Source of the DNA: Caulobacteraceae bacterium | Lineage (GTDB): Bacteria > Pseudomonadota > Alphaproteobacteria > Caulobacterales > Aquidulcibacteraceae | Reading direction: 5' to 3' | Length of the DNA stretch: 64,000 nt | NCBI GenBank assembly: GCA_016703335.1 | Contig: JADJCG010000002.1 | Location: 186,001 to 250,000 of the forward strand | Shown here: positions 36,910-48,738 of the stretch, piece by piece | How the letters are laid out: every line of letters starts with the position of its first letter | How positions within the stretch are numbered: the first letter of the stretch is position 1 | Notes under the pieces: model-generated | The model's input: only the letters and a program-made list of their open reading frames with translations | Databases searched by the model: none | What the model was told of the DNA's origin: nothing | Program-made: the position numbers and the translations under genes

Positions 36910-39369
36910 CTAAAGACCCAGTTTGCTCCGCGTAGCTTTGGTGATGCTCACCGCGCTTTTTGCATAGTCCGCCCACGGGTCCGGCTCATTTAGCCGCGCG
37001 TGCATGTCCTTCAGCTTGAACACAGACGCAGCTGGGATGGTTTTCAGCTCATCCCAACTTACTGGCACTGCGATTGGCGCCGTCCCGCGCGCGCGCGGAG
37101 AGTAGGGCGCAATCGCAGTCGCGCCGCGACCGTTGCGCAAATAGTCGATGAAAATACGGCCTTTGCGCTTGGCTTTAGACATGTTCGCGACGAAGCGTTT
37201 AGGATCGAGCGCCGCGATCTGTTCTGCGACGTCGCCGGAAAATTGCTTGAACTCATCCCATTCAAGCTTCGGCTTCACATTGAGCACAATGTGAATGCCC
37301 TTGCCGCCGGTGATCATCGCGAATGATGTCAGATCTGCGCTTTCAAGAAGCGCTTTGATGTCGAACGCGGCGCGTTTCACGATCTGAAAATCCAGATCTT
37401 CATCCGGATCGAGATCGAAGATCAGGCGGTCGGGATGCTCGAGATCCTTGTTCTTCGAGCCCCAGAGGTGAAATTCCAGGGCGCTAATCTGCGCAGCCGA
37501 AACAATCGCAGTCGCATCGGGCAGCGTGATGTATTCTTCCGGCTTGCCGTCGCTCTCCGCGATATCGATGAGTTTGATCTCCTTGGGCATGCCTTTCATG
37601 GCGTGCTTCTGGAAGAAGGTTTGCCCGCCGACCCCGTCCGGCGCGCGCACCAGGCTTACCGGCCGGCCAAACAAGTGTGTGCCCATGCGATCGGCGGCCA
37701 GGTCGAGATACGCCGCTAGTTCAGCTTTCGTGACACCAGATTCCGGAAACAGCACCTTCTCGGGATGCGTTAGCCGGACGCGCGTTCGCATCGATGGCGC
37801 CGCTTGTTCGGCTTGCACATCTTTTGCGGCTTTATCGCCGCGCAATCCCAAGAACACGCCATGCCGGATCGCGCCTTCACTGGTGAACTCGGCGAACTTC
37901 ACCTGCGCCACCAATTCCGGCTCAACCCATTTCGCGCCTTTTGCTGCTTCGCGCGGCACAGTCAACGCCGGCTTGGCGCGTTCGAGCTTGCTCAGCCTTT
38001 CGTAGAGCGACGCGAGCGTTTTATCGCTGAATCCGGTGCCGACATTGCCGCGATACTTAAGTTTGCCGTCGACGCGATCAGCCATCATCAGCGCCGCAAA
38101 CGCGCGACCTTTCAGCGAAGGCTGATAGCCAATGATCACAAACTCCTGCTCGTTGACGAGCTTCACCTTCAGCCACGAATTCGTGCGACCACTTGAGTAG
38201 GTCGAACTCGCCTTCTTTGAGACGACGCCCTCAAGGCCTTGTTCGCGAAACGCCGCCAATACGTCCGGACCGTTGCCTTCGAAGTAGGGGCTGACGCGGA
38301 TTGGCGCTTTGGCCTTCGCTAGTAGCTTGTCCAAGCGCTCCTTGCGCTCGCTCAAGGGCGCCTTGCGCAAATCCCTCGCGCCATCCGCCAACAAATCGAA
38401 CACGAAGTACGAAACGCCTTTAGCGACGCCATTCTCCAGCGACTTTTGCAGGGCCGAAAAATCCGTCTTGCCGCTCGCCTGCGCGACAGCGACTTCGCCG
38501 TCTAGCAACACGTCTTTCAGGTTTAGCGCCGCCAGCGCATCCGCGACTGATTGAAATTTGCCGGTCCAGTCCAATCCAGTGCGCGTGTAAAGCCGCACGC
38601 TATCGCCACTCGCGACTGCCTGGATGCGATAGCCGTCATACTTGATCTCGTGGATCCAGGCGTCGCTCTCGGGCGCCTTCTCGACGCGCGTCGCCAACGC
38701 CGGCTCAACGAAGGCCCACTTTGGCGGCTTCGCCGCTTTCGGTGCGCGCTCTCCACCTTTGCTCCACACGCGCGCGCCGCCAGAGCGCACATCTTCAATC
38801 GTGCGGCCGGAGATCACGCTCGTCAGGCTGCGCGCGACTGGATCTTCTTTGCCGGCGAAAGCGTCCTTCGATTTGAACAATAGCCAAGGATTGCCGCGTT
38901 CGCCTTCGCGCGGCTTGATCTTGACCATGTGAAATTCGCCCATCAGCCGCTCGCCGGCCAACACGAATTTCAGCTCGCCTTTCGCCATGCCCTCATCAGG
39001 ATCGAGCAGCCACTTCACTTTGCCGGTGTCCCAGATGATCACCGAGCCGGCGCCATACTCACCCTTCGGAATGACACCTTCGAATGAGCCGTATTCGATT
39101 GGATGATTCTCAGTGCGCATCGCAAGGCGCTTCACCGACGGATCGAGAGAAGGGCCCTGTGGCACGGCCCAACTCATCAGCACGCCGTTGTGCTCAAGCC
39201 GAAAATCGTAATGCAGCCGCGTCGCCGCGTGCTTTTGCACGACGAACATACCGCCGGCCTCCTTCACGGTGCCGCCAGCAGGTTCCGTCGTCTTTTTGAA
39301 ATCGCGCATGCGAACGTAGTCGGCGAGATCGCCAACCTTATCGCCCGCCTTTACAGACTTGCGCGCCAT
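36910..39369 (-). CDS. ligD: ATP-dependent DNA ligase D (phosphoesterase-ligase-polymerase)
   Basis: An 819-residue NHEJ ligase with the domain order of the Pseudomonas type. About 10-190: 3'-phosphoesterase (HAATRLHYDFRLEHNGVLMSW, EYGSFEGVIPKGEYGAG). About 220-510: ligase with the adenylated lysine in WIHEIKYDGYRIQA, LDGEVAV, and motif V/VI region VAQVKFAEFTSEGAIRH. About 530-819: primase-like polymerase with FDLDPDEDL (metal aspartates), ITGGKGIHIVLNV and YLRNGRGATAIAPYSPR. It processes and seals double-strand breaks with Ku. Its start is nine bases from the ku stop, forming a two-gene operon. Confidence 0.96.
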   Translation of the reverse strand: MARKSVKAGDKVGDLADYVRMRDFKKTTEPAGGTVKEAGGMFVVQKHAATRLHYDFRLEHNGVLMSWAVPQGPSLDPSVKRLAMRTENHPIEYGSFEGVIPKGEYGAGSVIIWDTGKVKWLLDPDEGMAKGELKFVLAGERLMGEFHMVKIKPREGERGNPWLLFKSKDAFAGKEDPVARSLTSVISGRTIEDVRSGGARVWSKGGERAPKAAKPPKWAFVEPALATRVEKAPESDAWIHEIKYDGYRIQAVASGDSVRLYTRTGLDWTGKFQSVADALAALNLKDVLLDGEVAVAQASGKTDFSALQKSLENGVAKGVSYFVFDLLADGARDLRKAPLSERKERLDKLLAKAKAPIRVSPYFEGNGPDVLAAFREQGLEGVVSKKASSTYSSGRTNSWLKVKLVNEQEFVIIGYQPSLKGRAFAALMMADRVDGKLKYRGNVGTGFSDKTLASLYERLSKLERAKPALTVPREAAKGAKWVEPELVAQVKFAEFTSEGAIRHGVFLGLRGDKAAKDVQAEQAAPSMRTRVRLTHPEKVLFPESGVTKAELAAYLDLAADRMGTHLFGRPVSLVRAPDGVGGQTFFQKHAMKGMPKEIKLIDIAESDGKPEEYITLPDATAIVSAAQISALEFHLWGSKNKDLEHPDRLIFDLDPDEDLDFQIVKRAAFDIKALLESADLTSFAMITGGKGIHIVLNVKPKLEWDEFKQFSGDVAEQIAALDPKRFVANMSKAKRKGRIFIDYLRNGRGATAIAPYSPRARGTAPIAVPVSWDELKTIPAASVFKLKDMHARLNEPDPWADYAKSAVSITKATRSKLGL

Positions 39370-39378
39370 CGCATTGGC

Positions 39379-40302
39379 TTATTTCTTCGCGCGCTTCTTC
39401 GCCGGAGCTTTCGCAGGCGCCTTCGCGCGCGGCGTCTTCGTGCGTTCTGCGGCGGCGCGGCGCTTCGGCGCCGGTGCTTCTTCTTCCTCGTCGGCGATAG
39501 GTTTCGACTTCTTCGCCAACGACTTCTTGAGCGCATCAACGAGCGAGACAACGTTGTCGCCATAATCGTTGGACGGCATTTCCTGATCTTCCAGGACAAG
39601 CTCACCGTGGCGCTCGATTTTCTTTTTCACCAAGCGTTCGATGGCGATTGCGTACTCGTCCTCGAACTTGGTGGGATCGAATTTGGCTTTCTTCCGCGTG
39701 ATCAACTCTTCGGCGAGATCAATCAGATCTTTGTCGAGCTTGCCTGATGGGATCTCGTCAAAGAACATGTTCGCCTTACGCAGCTCCTGCGCATAGTGGA
39801 CGGTCTCAACCGTCAGCCCACCTTCGTAAGGCTTCACCGCGGCGATATAGGAGCGCCCGCGCATCGTGATTTGGCCGAGGCCGATCGTGTTGGTCTTCTT
39901 CAGCGCCTCGCACACGACGCGATACGGCTCGTCGGCCATCTTGCCGTCTGGCAGCGCGTAATAGGGCTTGTCGAAATAGATCGGGTCGATCGTGTCCGCC
40001 GGTGCGAACTGAATCATGTCGAGCGTCTTCTTGGAGTCGACCTTCAGCGCATCGAACTCTTCGTCCGAAAAGAGCACGTAGCGCCCCTTCGAATACTCGT
40101 AGCCTTTGACGATCTCATCGTTCGCCACGGCGCCAACGCCAGGCGCGACCTTCTCGTAGCGAATGCGCTGCTTCGAAGGCTCGTGAATCTGGTTGAACGA
40201 AATCTTCTCCTTGGAATCCAAGGCCGAATAGAGCTTCACCGGCAACGCGACGAGGGCGAGCCGGATTTGCCCGGTCCATACAGGACGAGCTGGAGGTGCC
40301 AT
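39379..40302 (-). CDS. ku: Ku protein (non-homologous end joining)
   Basis: A 307-residue bacterial Ku: WTGQIRLALVALPVKLYSA, IHEPSKQRIRYEKVAPGVG, KGYEYSKGRYVLFSDEEFDAL, YALPDGKMADEPYRVV and ALKKTNTIGLGQITMRGR. The C-terminal 50 residues are an extended K/A/P-rich tail (KRAAAERTKTPRAKAPAKAPAKKRAKK in pieces), like the DNA-threading tails of other bacterial Ku proteins. It binds broken ends as a dimer and recruits LigD, encoded directly downstream. Confidence 0.96.
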   Translation of the reverse strand: MAPPARPVWTGQIRLALVALPVKLYSALDSKEKISFNQIHEPSKQRIRYEKVAPGVGAVANDEIVKGYEYSKGRYVLFSDEEFDALKVDSKKTLDMIQFAPADTIDPIYFDKPYYALPDGKMADEPYRVVCEALKKTNTIGLGQITMRGRSYIAAVKPYEGGLTVETVHYAQELRKANMFFDEIPSGKLDKDLIDLAEELITRKKAKFDPTKFEDEYAIAIERLVKKKIERHGELVLEDQEMPSNDYGDNVVSLVDALKKSLAKKSKPIADEEEEAPAPKRRAAAERTKTPRAKAPAKAPAKKRAKK

Positions 40303-40420
40303 AAAACTTCAACGCCCTTGAGAGACCCGACGTTCCAGCAGCGTAACATTACTGTGGATTGCTCACAACGCGCGTGGTTAGCGTTTACCTTACTTTTCAC
40401 GAGCCTCCCGCGAAACATCG

Positions 40421-41302
40421 CTACGGCTTTGCGACCGCCTTCGCTTTGGCCCTGTAAGTCGCGCGCGCTGCATCGACGAATGCGCCGCTCCGATCGCGCA
40501 CGCGATCTGAGAAAACGAGCCCGACGTCGCGGCTCAACTCGAAGCCAGCAAGATTCACTGATGCGAGTCCCGGCGCTTTGAAGCTCGCAGGCGCAACCGT
40601 GACGCCGAGCCCCGCCGCAACCATGCTCATGGCGCGATCATCGCTCAGCGTGCGTAAGCTGAACGAGGGGCGCACATCGCGGTTGGTGAAGTAGCGGCTG
40701 ATCTCCGGCAGACCTTCGCATTGGCGGCGTACGATCATCGTCTCGCCCGCTAGCTCGCCGCCTTCGATCTCCTCCACCCCCGACAGTTTGTGGTTAGCGG
40801 CGACGAACAACACATAAGGTTCGTTTCGAAGCTCCTCCTGCGCGAAGCTCTCCAGGCCCGGCCGCAGGATCGTGATCGCCACATCGAGCCGCCCATCGGA
40901 GAGCCGGTTGGCGATGTCGCGCTCGGTCGAGTCCAAGATCTCCAGTGCTTCGCCGCCCGAGTTCCGCGCATGCTGCGCCACCACGCGCTCCAAATCGCGC
41001 GCAGGGATGGTCGAGAGGATGCCCGCGCGCAGCCGCTTCAGCTGCGGGGCCTCGGAGACCTCGCGGAGCGCCGCCTCGTACTCCTGCGTGATCCGCCGCG
41101 CGTGCTGAAGGAACTTGCTGCCAGCCGGGGTCAGCGACACCCGCCGGGTCGTCCGCTCGAAAAGCCGCGCGCCGAGTTGCTCTTCCAGCTTGGCGATGCC
41201 GACTGAGAGCGTGGGCTGGGTGACTGAGACGCGCTGCGCCGCTTTCGAAAACGACCCCAGCTCGGCCACGGCCAGGAAGTAGCGGAGCAGATATCGATCC
41301 AT
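40421..41302 (-). CDS. LysR-type transcriptional regulator
   Basis: A 293-residue LTTR. The N-terminal winged helix-turn-helix is typical ([40 protein letters not shown]), followed by an effector-binding domain ([36 protein letters not shown]). It is divergent from ivd with a 103-base gap, so it most likely controls the leucine-degradation operon in response to a pathway intermediate. The regulated target is inferred from arrangement. Confidence 0.92.
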   Translation of the reverse strand: MDRYLLRYFLAVAELGSFSKAAQRVSVTQPTLSVGIAKLEEQLGARLFERTTRRVSLTPAGSKFLQHARRITQEYEAALREVSEAPQLKRLRAGILSTIPARDLERVVAQHARNSGGEALEILDSTERDIANRLSDGRLDVAITILRPGLESFAQEELRNEPYVLFVAANHKLSGVEEIEGGELAGETMIVRRQCEGLPEISRYFTNRDVRPSFSLRTLSDDRAMSMVAAGLGVTVAPASFKAPGLASVNLAGFELSRDVGLVFSDRVRDRSGAFVDAARATYRAKAKAVAKP

Positions 41303-41343
41303 AGACCATATCTATCAGTCTTGTTCGCGACGTTCAATTTCCA

Positions 41344-41355
41344 TTGGCGAACCAA
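41344..41355. promoter_or_regulatory. TTGG-N4-CCAA dyad in the lysR-ivd divergent gap
   Basis: A perfect 4+4 dyad, TTGGCGAACCAA, about 50 bases before the ivd start and 42 bases before the lysR start. Position suits a LysR-type binding site for shared control of both promoters. The ivd ribosome-binding site AGGAGGA is strong at about 41391-41397. Confidence 0.35.
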
Positions 41356-41405
41356 ATCAATTAGAGGCCGTCGTCATACGTAGAAGCGTCAGGAGGAAGA
41401 CGCCG

Positions 41406-42568
41406 ATGACCGATTCCTATCAGCTTGATTTCCAGCTCGGCGAAACCGCCGACGCTATCCGCGACACCACGCGCAAGTATGCGGCTGACCGCATCGCGCC
41501 GATGGCCGCGGCGATCGACGCAGACAACAAATTCCCGCGCGAGCTTTGGCCCGAGATGGGCGAGCTTGGCCTGCACGGCATCACTGTCGCCGAAGAAGAT
41601 GGCGGCCTCGGCCTCGGCTATCTCGAACACGTCGTCGCGATGGAAGAAGTGAGCCGCGCCTCCGCTTCGGTCGGCCTCTCGTACGGCGCACACTCGAACC
41701 TCTGCGTGAACCAACTCCGCCGCTGGGCCACGCCTGAGCAGAAGAAGAAATATCTGCCGAAGCTAATCAGCGGCGAACACGTCGGCTCGCTCGCCATGAG
41801 CGAAGCGGGCGCGGGCTCCGATGTCGTCTGGATGAAATTGCGCGCCGAGAAGAAGGGCGATCGCTACGTGCTGAACGGCACGAAGTTCTGGATCACCAAC
41901 GCGCCCGAAGCCAACACGCTCGTCGTCTATGCCAAGACCGAACCCGGCGCCGGCTCCGGCGGCATCACCGCGTTTATCATCGAGCGCGGCATGAAGGGTT
42001 TCAGTGTTAGCCAGAAGCTCGACAAAATGGGCATGCGCGGCTCCGACACCGGCGAACTGGTGTTCGAAGACTGCGAAGTGCCGGAAGAGAACGTCATGGG
42101 CGGCCTCAATCGCGGCGTCGCCGTGCTGATGAGCGGGCTCGACTATGAGCGCGCCGTGCTCGCCGGCGGCCCGCTCGGCATCATGCAAGCCTGCCTCGAT
42201 GTCGTGCTGCCCTACGTCCGCGAGCGCAAACAATTCGGCAAGCCGATCGGCTCGTTCCAGCTGATCCAGGCCAAGGTCGCCGACATGATCGTCGCGCTCA
42301 ATTCGTCGCGCGCCTACGTCTATGCCGTGGCCAAATCCTGCGACGCCGGCAAGACCACGCGCCACGACGCCGCCGGCGCCATCCTCTACGCCTCCGAAAA
42401 CGCGGTGAAAACCTCGCTCGAAGCCATCCAAGCCCTCGGTGGCGCAGGCTACACCAAGGACTTCCCAGTTGAGCGCTTCCTCCGCGACGCTAAGCTCTAC
42501 GACATCGGCGCTGGCACAAATGAAGTGCGGCGCTTCCTGATCGGGCGGGAGATCATTGGCGGGGATAA
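41406..42568 (+). CDS. ivd: isovaleryl-CoA dehydrogenase
   Basis: About 387 residues of an acyl-CoA dehydrogenase that oxidises isovaleryl-CoA to 3-methylcrotonyl-CoA in leucine breakdown. Visible are [40 protein letters not shown] (FAD/substrate contact), [38 protein letters not shown] (the Ivd-type position of the catalytic glutamate, YER) and [20 protein letters not shown]. The raw frame runs on into mccB through nonsense sequence; the expected stop TAA at 42566-42568 is reached if one base is removed from the GGGG at 42561-42564. First gene of the leucine operon. Confidence 0.92.
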
Positions 42569-42692
42569 CGCGCGTCATGGACGTCGCCGCCGCCGAGCGG
42601 GGCTGCAAGGCCGGCGGAGCCGCGACCATCCAGGGGCTATCTTGCGCTGTTGGGTGCCGTGCGCCCCCGGAAGCGGCGTTCAAGGCTCCCGC

Positions 42693-44298
42693 ATGAAACT
42701 CAAATCCAACATCGATCCCAACTCGGACGCCTTCGCCAAGAACGCCGCGCACCATCGCGGCTTGGCGCAGCTTCTGCGTGAACGCGCCGCGCAGATCGCG
42801 CTTGGCGGCCCGGAAGAAGCCCGCGCGCGGCACACTAAGCGCAACAAGCTGCTGCCGCGCGAGCGCGTTGAGCGCTTGCTCGATCCCGGCGCGCCGTTTC
42901 TCGAAGTCGGCGCGCTGGCGGCGTACGATCTTTACAACGGCGAAGCGCCCGCCGCCGGCGTCATCACCGGCATTGGCCGCGTTTCCGGCCGCGAAGTGAT
43001 GATCGTCGCCAACGACGCCACGGTGAAGGGCGGCGCCTATTTTCCGATGACGGTGAAGAAGCATCTGCGCGCGCAAGAGATCGCGATGCAGAACAAGCTG
43101 CCGTGCGTCTATCTCGTCGACAGCGGCGGCGCGAACCTGCCGCACCAGGCCGAAGTCTTCCCCGACCGCGACCATTTCGGCCGCATCTTTTACAATCAAG
43201 CGCGCATGAGCGCTGAAGGCATCGCGCAGATCGCTTGCGTCATGGGCTCATGCACCGCCGGCGGCGCCTACGTGCCGGCGATGAGCGATGAAACTGTCAT
43301 CGTCCGCAACCAAGGCACCATCTTCCTCGGCGGGCCGCCGCTGGTGAAAGCCGCCACCGGCGAAGTGATCAGCGCCGAAGATCTCGGCGGCGGCGACATG
43401 CACGCGCGCAAGAGCGGCGTCGTCGATCACCTCGCGCAGGACGATGCGCACGCGCTGCACTTGGTGCGCCGCATCGTCGCGAACCTCAACACCGTGAAGC
43501 ACGTCGGCCTCGATCTGCGCGAGCCGATCGCGCCTGCCTACGATGCCGAAAGCATCTACGGCGTGATCCCCGACGACGTGCGCACGCCGTACGACGTGCG
43601 CGAAGTCATCGCGCGTATCGTGGACGGCAGCGAGCTTGACGAGTTCCGCCCGCTCTATGGCCCCACGCTCGTCACCGGCTTTGCGCGCATCTGGGGGCTT
43701 TCCCGTCGCGATCCTCGCCAACAACGGCATCCTGTTCAGCGAGAGCGCGCAGAAGGGGGCGCACTTCATCGAGCTCGCCTGCAAGCGCGGCATTCCGCTC
43801 CTGTTCCTGCAAAACATCTCCGGCTTCATGGTCGGCGGCAAATACGAAGCCGGCGGCATCGCCAAGGATGGCGCGAAGCTCGTCACGGCTGTCGCCTGCG
43901 CCGCCGTGCCGAAATTCACCGTGCTGATCGGCGGCTCGTTCGGCGCCGGCAATTACGGCATGTGCGGCCGCGCCTATTCTCCGCGCTTTCTCTTCACCTG
44001 GCCCAACTCCCGCATCTCCGTCATGGGCGGCGAGCAAGCGGCCAGCGTGCTCGCGCAAGTGAAGCGCGACGGCATGGAAGCCAAGGGCGAGAGCTGGGCG
44101 AAAGCCGACGAAGAAAAATTCAAAGACCCTATCCGCGCCCGCTACGAAGAAGAGGGCAGCCCGTATCACGCGACCGCGCGGTTGTGGGATGACGGCATCA
44201 TCGATCCCGCGCAAACTCGCGATGTGTTGGGGCTGGCGATCAGCGCAAGCTTGAATGCGCCGATATCGGAGACGCGCTTTGGCGTGTTTAGGATGTAA
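42693..44298 (+). CDS. mccB: 3-methylcrotonyl-CoA carboxylase, carboxyltransferase (beta) subunit, one frameshift
   Basis: About 534 residues when one extra G in the run at 43693-43697 is removed, restoring [13 protein letters not shown]. It transfers CO2 from biotin to 3-methylcrotonyl-CoA. Family marks: [119 protein letters not shown] and [15 protein letters not shown] [18 protein letters not shown]. The 120 bases before its ATG after ivd show no gene. Confidence 0.93.
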
Positions 44299-44300
44299 CC

Positions 44301-44651
44301 ATGGATGGTGGTGCGATCATCACGCTGATCTTGCTCTACAGCGCCGGCTTGTTGGCGGGCTGGGGGATCATCCTCTTTCTGCTCTGGATCCGACCGGAGT
44401 ACATGTTTCTGCTTTTCTACGTTGTCGCGAACCACATTCTTGTTTTCCTCTTCAATGTACCGCAACTGACTTGGGCCGATGCGCCGGATTACGCGCTTCG
44501 CCACGCAATTGTCGCGGCGATAGAAATCGCAATAGGCGTGCCAATCGTCGCGCTCTTCAAATGGATGAAGACGCGCAAGAGCGGCCGTGAGCGTGATGCC
44601 GAAAGAGAGATTGAACGCATCCGCGCGGATATCGCGGCGCGCGATGGGTAA
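44301..44651 (+). CDS. small membrane protein within the mcc operon
   Basis: A 116-residue protein with three hydrophobic helices (ITLILLYSAGLLAGWGIILF, YMFLLFYVVANHILVFLFN, AIVAAIEIAIGVPIVALF) and a charged C-terminal helix (KSGRERDAEREIERIRADI), probably cytoplasmic. It begins two bases after the mccB stop, so it is translated with the carboxylase genes, but nothing in the sequence links it to leucine breakdown. Not recognised. Confidence 0.75.
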   Translation: MDGGAIITLILLYSAGLLAGWGIILFLLWIRPEYMFLLFYVVANHILVFLFNVPQLTWADAPDYALRHAIVAAIEIAIGVPIVALFKWMKTRKSGRERDAEREIERIRADIAARDG

Positions 44652-44673
44652 CAACAATGAGCGGCACCCACCT

Positions 44674-44778
44674 CCGTCATTCCGGACGCGAAGTCGCGAT
44701 CCGGAACCCAGGGACCAACGCGGAGCTGGTTGTCCCTGGGTTCCGGGTTCGTCGCTGCGCGACGCCCCGGAATGGCGG
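44674..44778. repeat. palindromic intergenic repeat (REP/MITE-like)
   Basis: A long imperfect inverted repeat. The inner arms CCGGAACCCAGGGA (44701-44714) and TCCCTGGGTTCCGG (44733-44746) pair perfectly, and the outer arms CCGTCATTCCGG (44674-44685) and CCGGAATGGCGG (44767-44778) pair 11 of 12; between them are GC-rich partial pairs. This CATTCCGG...CCGGAACCC form is a common type of dispersed palindrome in alphaproteobacterial genomes. It separates the small membrane-protein gene from mccA and would fold strongly in the mRNA. Confidence 0.8.
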
Positions 44779-44864
44779 AGAGGTTGGGTCTCGGATTCGG
44801 CAGCCGTTCGGCCCCGCTTGCCTGCCCGGGGTGCGTTTCGTTTTGCTCCGGGCGGTTCGCACCG

Positions 44865-46777
<1,913 letters not shown>

Positions 46778-46781
<4 letters not shown>

Positions 46782-47434
46782 GCGAACTCAGCTTCCGCTT
46801 GCTCGTGGTGGCGCACGGCGTCGCCAAAGACTTCGTTCACGCTGACATGAGTCATATCCGGCACTGCGGCGTTGGATGGCACGCTAGCGCCGGCGCTGAC
46901 GCGCGCATTGGCGCCAAGAAATGCGTAGCTTCCGATCCGCACCGTTCGCACCAGCACGCGGGAGCGCCCGCCATCGGTTTTCCGCCGCACGTGCGCGGCC
47001 AGCTCAACTTCGCGCGAGAACACGACGCGATTGCCGATATCCATCAGCCCGCGATCCAGCACATCCATCCGTACCGGCCATTCGACGCCGTAGCCGATAC
47101 GTGAGCCCCACATCCGCAGCCACATCGAATAGAAGCCGGGAAACACGCGCAGCAGCGACTCTAGAAAGGGTAGCGCATCGTACATCGCTTGAATGTGCCG
47201 CGTTGCCAGCCAGGGCGAGAACTTGCGTCCGTCGATTTCGCTGACACCCTCTTTCAACGGAGCCCAACGCAGCATTACGCGTTGCACCATGGGCGGCACG
47301 AAATAATTGACCAGCAACACGAGTGCCGCGGTCCATAGCGATGGCCATTGCGCGAACAGGCCGAGCGCCACCAACAACAGCACTGTCATCAGCAGCGGGA
47401 AGTACGAGAACAGCCTGTCGGCCGCGGTCATCAT
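46778..47434 (-). CDS. membrane protein with hexapeptide-repeat (left-handed beta-helix) C-terminus
   Basis: A 218-residue protein. Two membrane helices lie at about 10-50 (LLMTVLLLVALGLFAQW, LWTAALVLLVNYFVPPMV). The C-terminal part has short imperfect hexapeptide turns (MDIGNRVVFSREVELAAHV, VRIGSYAFLGANARVSAGA, SVPSNAAVPDMT) as in acyltransferases with a left-handed beta helix, but too few for a full active trimer site to be certain. The start overlaps the ptsN stop as ATGATG, so it is coupled to the nitrogen PTS protein. Function unknown. Confidence 0.65.
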
Positions 47435-47898
47435 GCCGCGTCGCTGTGCACGGCGCCGGCGATCAGCGCGTAGAGCTCATCGGTGCCGCGCGCTGCACGC
47501 AAAGCCGCGCGCACATCCGCATGCTTCAGAAAGCGCGAGATCCGCGACAGCGCTTTCAAGTGATCGGCGCTCTTGTCCGGTGGTGAGAGCAGCATGAACA
47601 CGAGATCAGCGGGACGATTGTCCATCGCCTCGAAATCTTGCGGTGGATCGAGGCGCGCGAGCGCAGCGATCGGGCGCGTTAGCCCGGCTAGCGGTCCGTG
47701 AGGGGTCGCAACGCCTTCACCTAGTCCGGTGCCGTTCAGGCGCTCGCGGATCAGCACGGTGTCGAATGCCGCTCGCGCGTCAATGCCTGCGCTCTTTGCC
47801 AGCGTGTCAGCCATAAGCTGGAGCGCTTGCCTGCGTGAGGTTGCAAGCAAGCGTGGCATGATGGCGTTCGCCGCAACCAAATCGGTTAGGTCGTTCAT
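47431..47898 (-). CDS. ptsN: nitrogen PTS IIA component (PtsN, EIIANtr)
   Basis: A 155-residue PTS IIA domain of the fructose/mannitol type. The phosphorylated histidine lies in GEGVATPHGPLAGL, with the surrounding RRQALQLMADTLAKSAGID, VLIRERLNGTGLGEG and DLVFMLLSPPDKSADHLKAL. It is the terminal phosphoacceptor of the nitrogen PTS and acts as a regulator of potassium and nitrogen/carbon balance rather than in sugar uptake. I start at ATG 47898; a GTG six bases earlier is possible. It follows hpf by 42 bases, the usual order. Confidence 0.92.
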   Translation of the reverse strand: MNDLTDLVAANAIMPRLLATSRRQALQLMADTLAKSAGIDARAAFDTVLIRERLNGTGLGEGVATPHGPLAGLTRPIAALARLDPPQDFEAMDNRPADLVFMLLSPPDKSADHLKALSRISRFLKHADVRAALRAARGTDELYALIAGAVHSDAA

Positions 47899-47940
47899 TC
47901 TCACCCTGCGCGCCGCTCCTTCATTGAAGGAGCAAATAAC

Positions 47941-48555
47941 TCAGGCGCCGTTTTTTGAGTTCCCGCGCCCAGGATCAATCCAACCAACATTCCCGTCAGG
48001 CCGGCGGTAGACGACATTCAGTTGGCCATTCGCGGCGTTCCTAAACATCAGCGCCGGTGATTCGGTCAAATCGAGCTGCATCACCGCCATGGACACCGTC
48101 ATCGTCCGCACCGGCTTAGTGGCTTCTGCGATCACCAATGGCGTCGCTTCACCGTTTGCCTGCGCATCCGCGCCGTCGTCCTCAGCTTCTTCCTCTAACG
48201 GGGCGAGCACATAGGACGAAGCGTCCTCAGCCGGAAGGGGAGATTTGTTGTCCGCGTGATGATTTCGCAGGCGCCTTTTGTAGCGGCGCACCCGTTTTTC
48301 GAGCTTCTCCAAAGCGTCACCGAACGCGCTGTGCGCGTCGCCGCCATGGCCTTCTGCTTGTAGGGAAATTCCAGATGGAAGGTGGACCAAACAATCCACC
48401 GCAATGCCAACGCCGCCGCCGTTTTTGCCTACTGTGACCACTGCGTCCGTCGCGCGGTTGAAGTACTTACCCACGCCGCTGGCGAGTTCGTTTTCGATAC
48501 GAGTTCTGAGAGCTTCGCCGACGTCCATCTGCCGTCCAGCGATTTGAATTCGCAT
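47941..48555 (-). CDS. hpf: long-form ribosome hibernation promoting factor
   Basis: A 204-residue long HPF. Residues 1-105 are the ribosome-binding domain (MRIQIAGRQMDVGEALRTRI, SGISLQAEGHGGDAHSAFGD, LEKRVRRYKRRLRNHHADN); then a variable acidic linker, and about 145-204 the dimerisation domain (MSVAVMQLDLTESPALMFRN in similar form, GQLNVVYRRPDGNVGWIDPG). It makes inactive 100S ribosome dimers. AGGAGG lies upstream of the ATG. In most alphaproteobacteria this gene follows rpoN directly; here rpoN is 8 kb away. Confidence 0.94.
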   Translation of the reverse strand: MRIQIAGRQMDVGEALRTRIENELASGVGKYFNRATDAVVTVGKNGGGVGIAVDCLVHLPSGISLQAEGHGGDAHSAFGDALEKLEKRVRRYKRRLRNHHADNKSPLPAEDASSYVLAPLEEEAEDDGADAQANGEATPLVIAEATKPVRTMTVSMAVMQLDLTESPALMFRNAANGQLNVVYRRPDGNVGWIDPGRGNSKNGA

Positions 48556-48738
48556 AAAGGAGCCTCCTGGTTAACCCATGGCGCTCTCGGGGCTCGCGCC
48601 GCCCCCAAAGGCGCCCCGATGCCAATAACAAAGGTATGCCTCGTAGGGCTGTGGGTCAACGCGATGCGGCGTTGTTTCTCGCCGTCATTTTCTTTGATTT
48701 ATGTCGCTTAACCACCATGTTGGCGCCGGGGAGCCGCA

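Noticed and set aside
43693..43697. Phase variation through the G5 run in mccB
   Set aside because: The run is too short for typical slippage control and similar slips occur in unrelated genes, so error is simpler.
41406..44192. A single 928-residue acyl-CoA dehydrogenase/carboxyltransferase fusion
   Set aside because: The join is about 40 residues of low-complexity arginine-rich sequence, both halves have normal full-length ends, and the fusion arises from a missed stop at a G run; a second slip then cuts off the carboxylase end.
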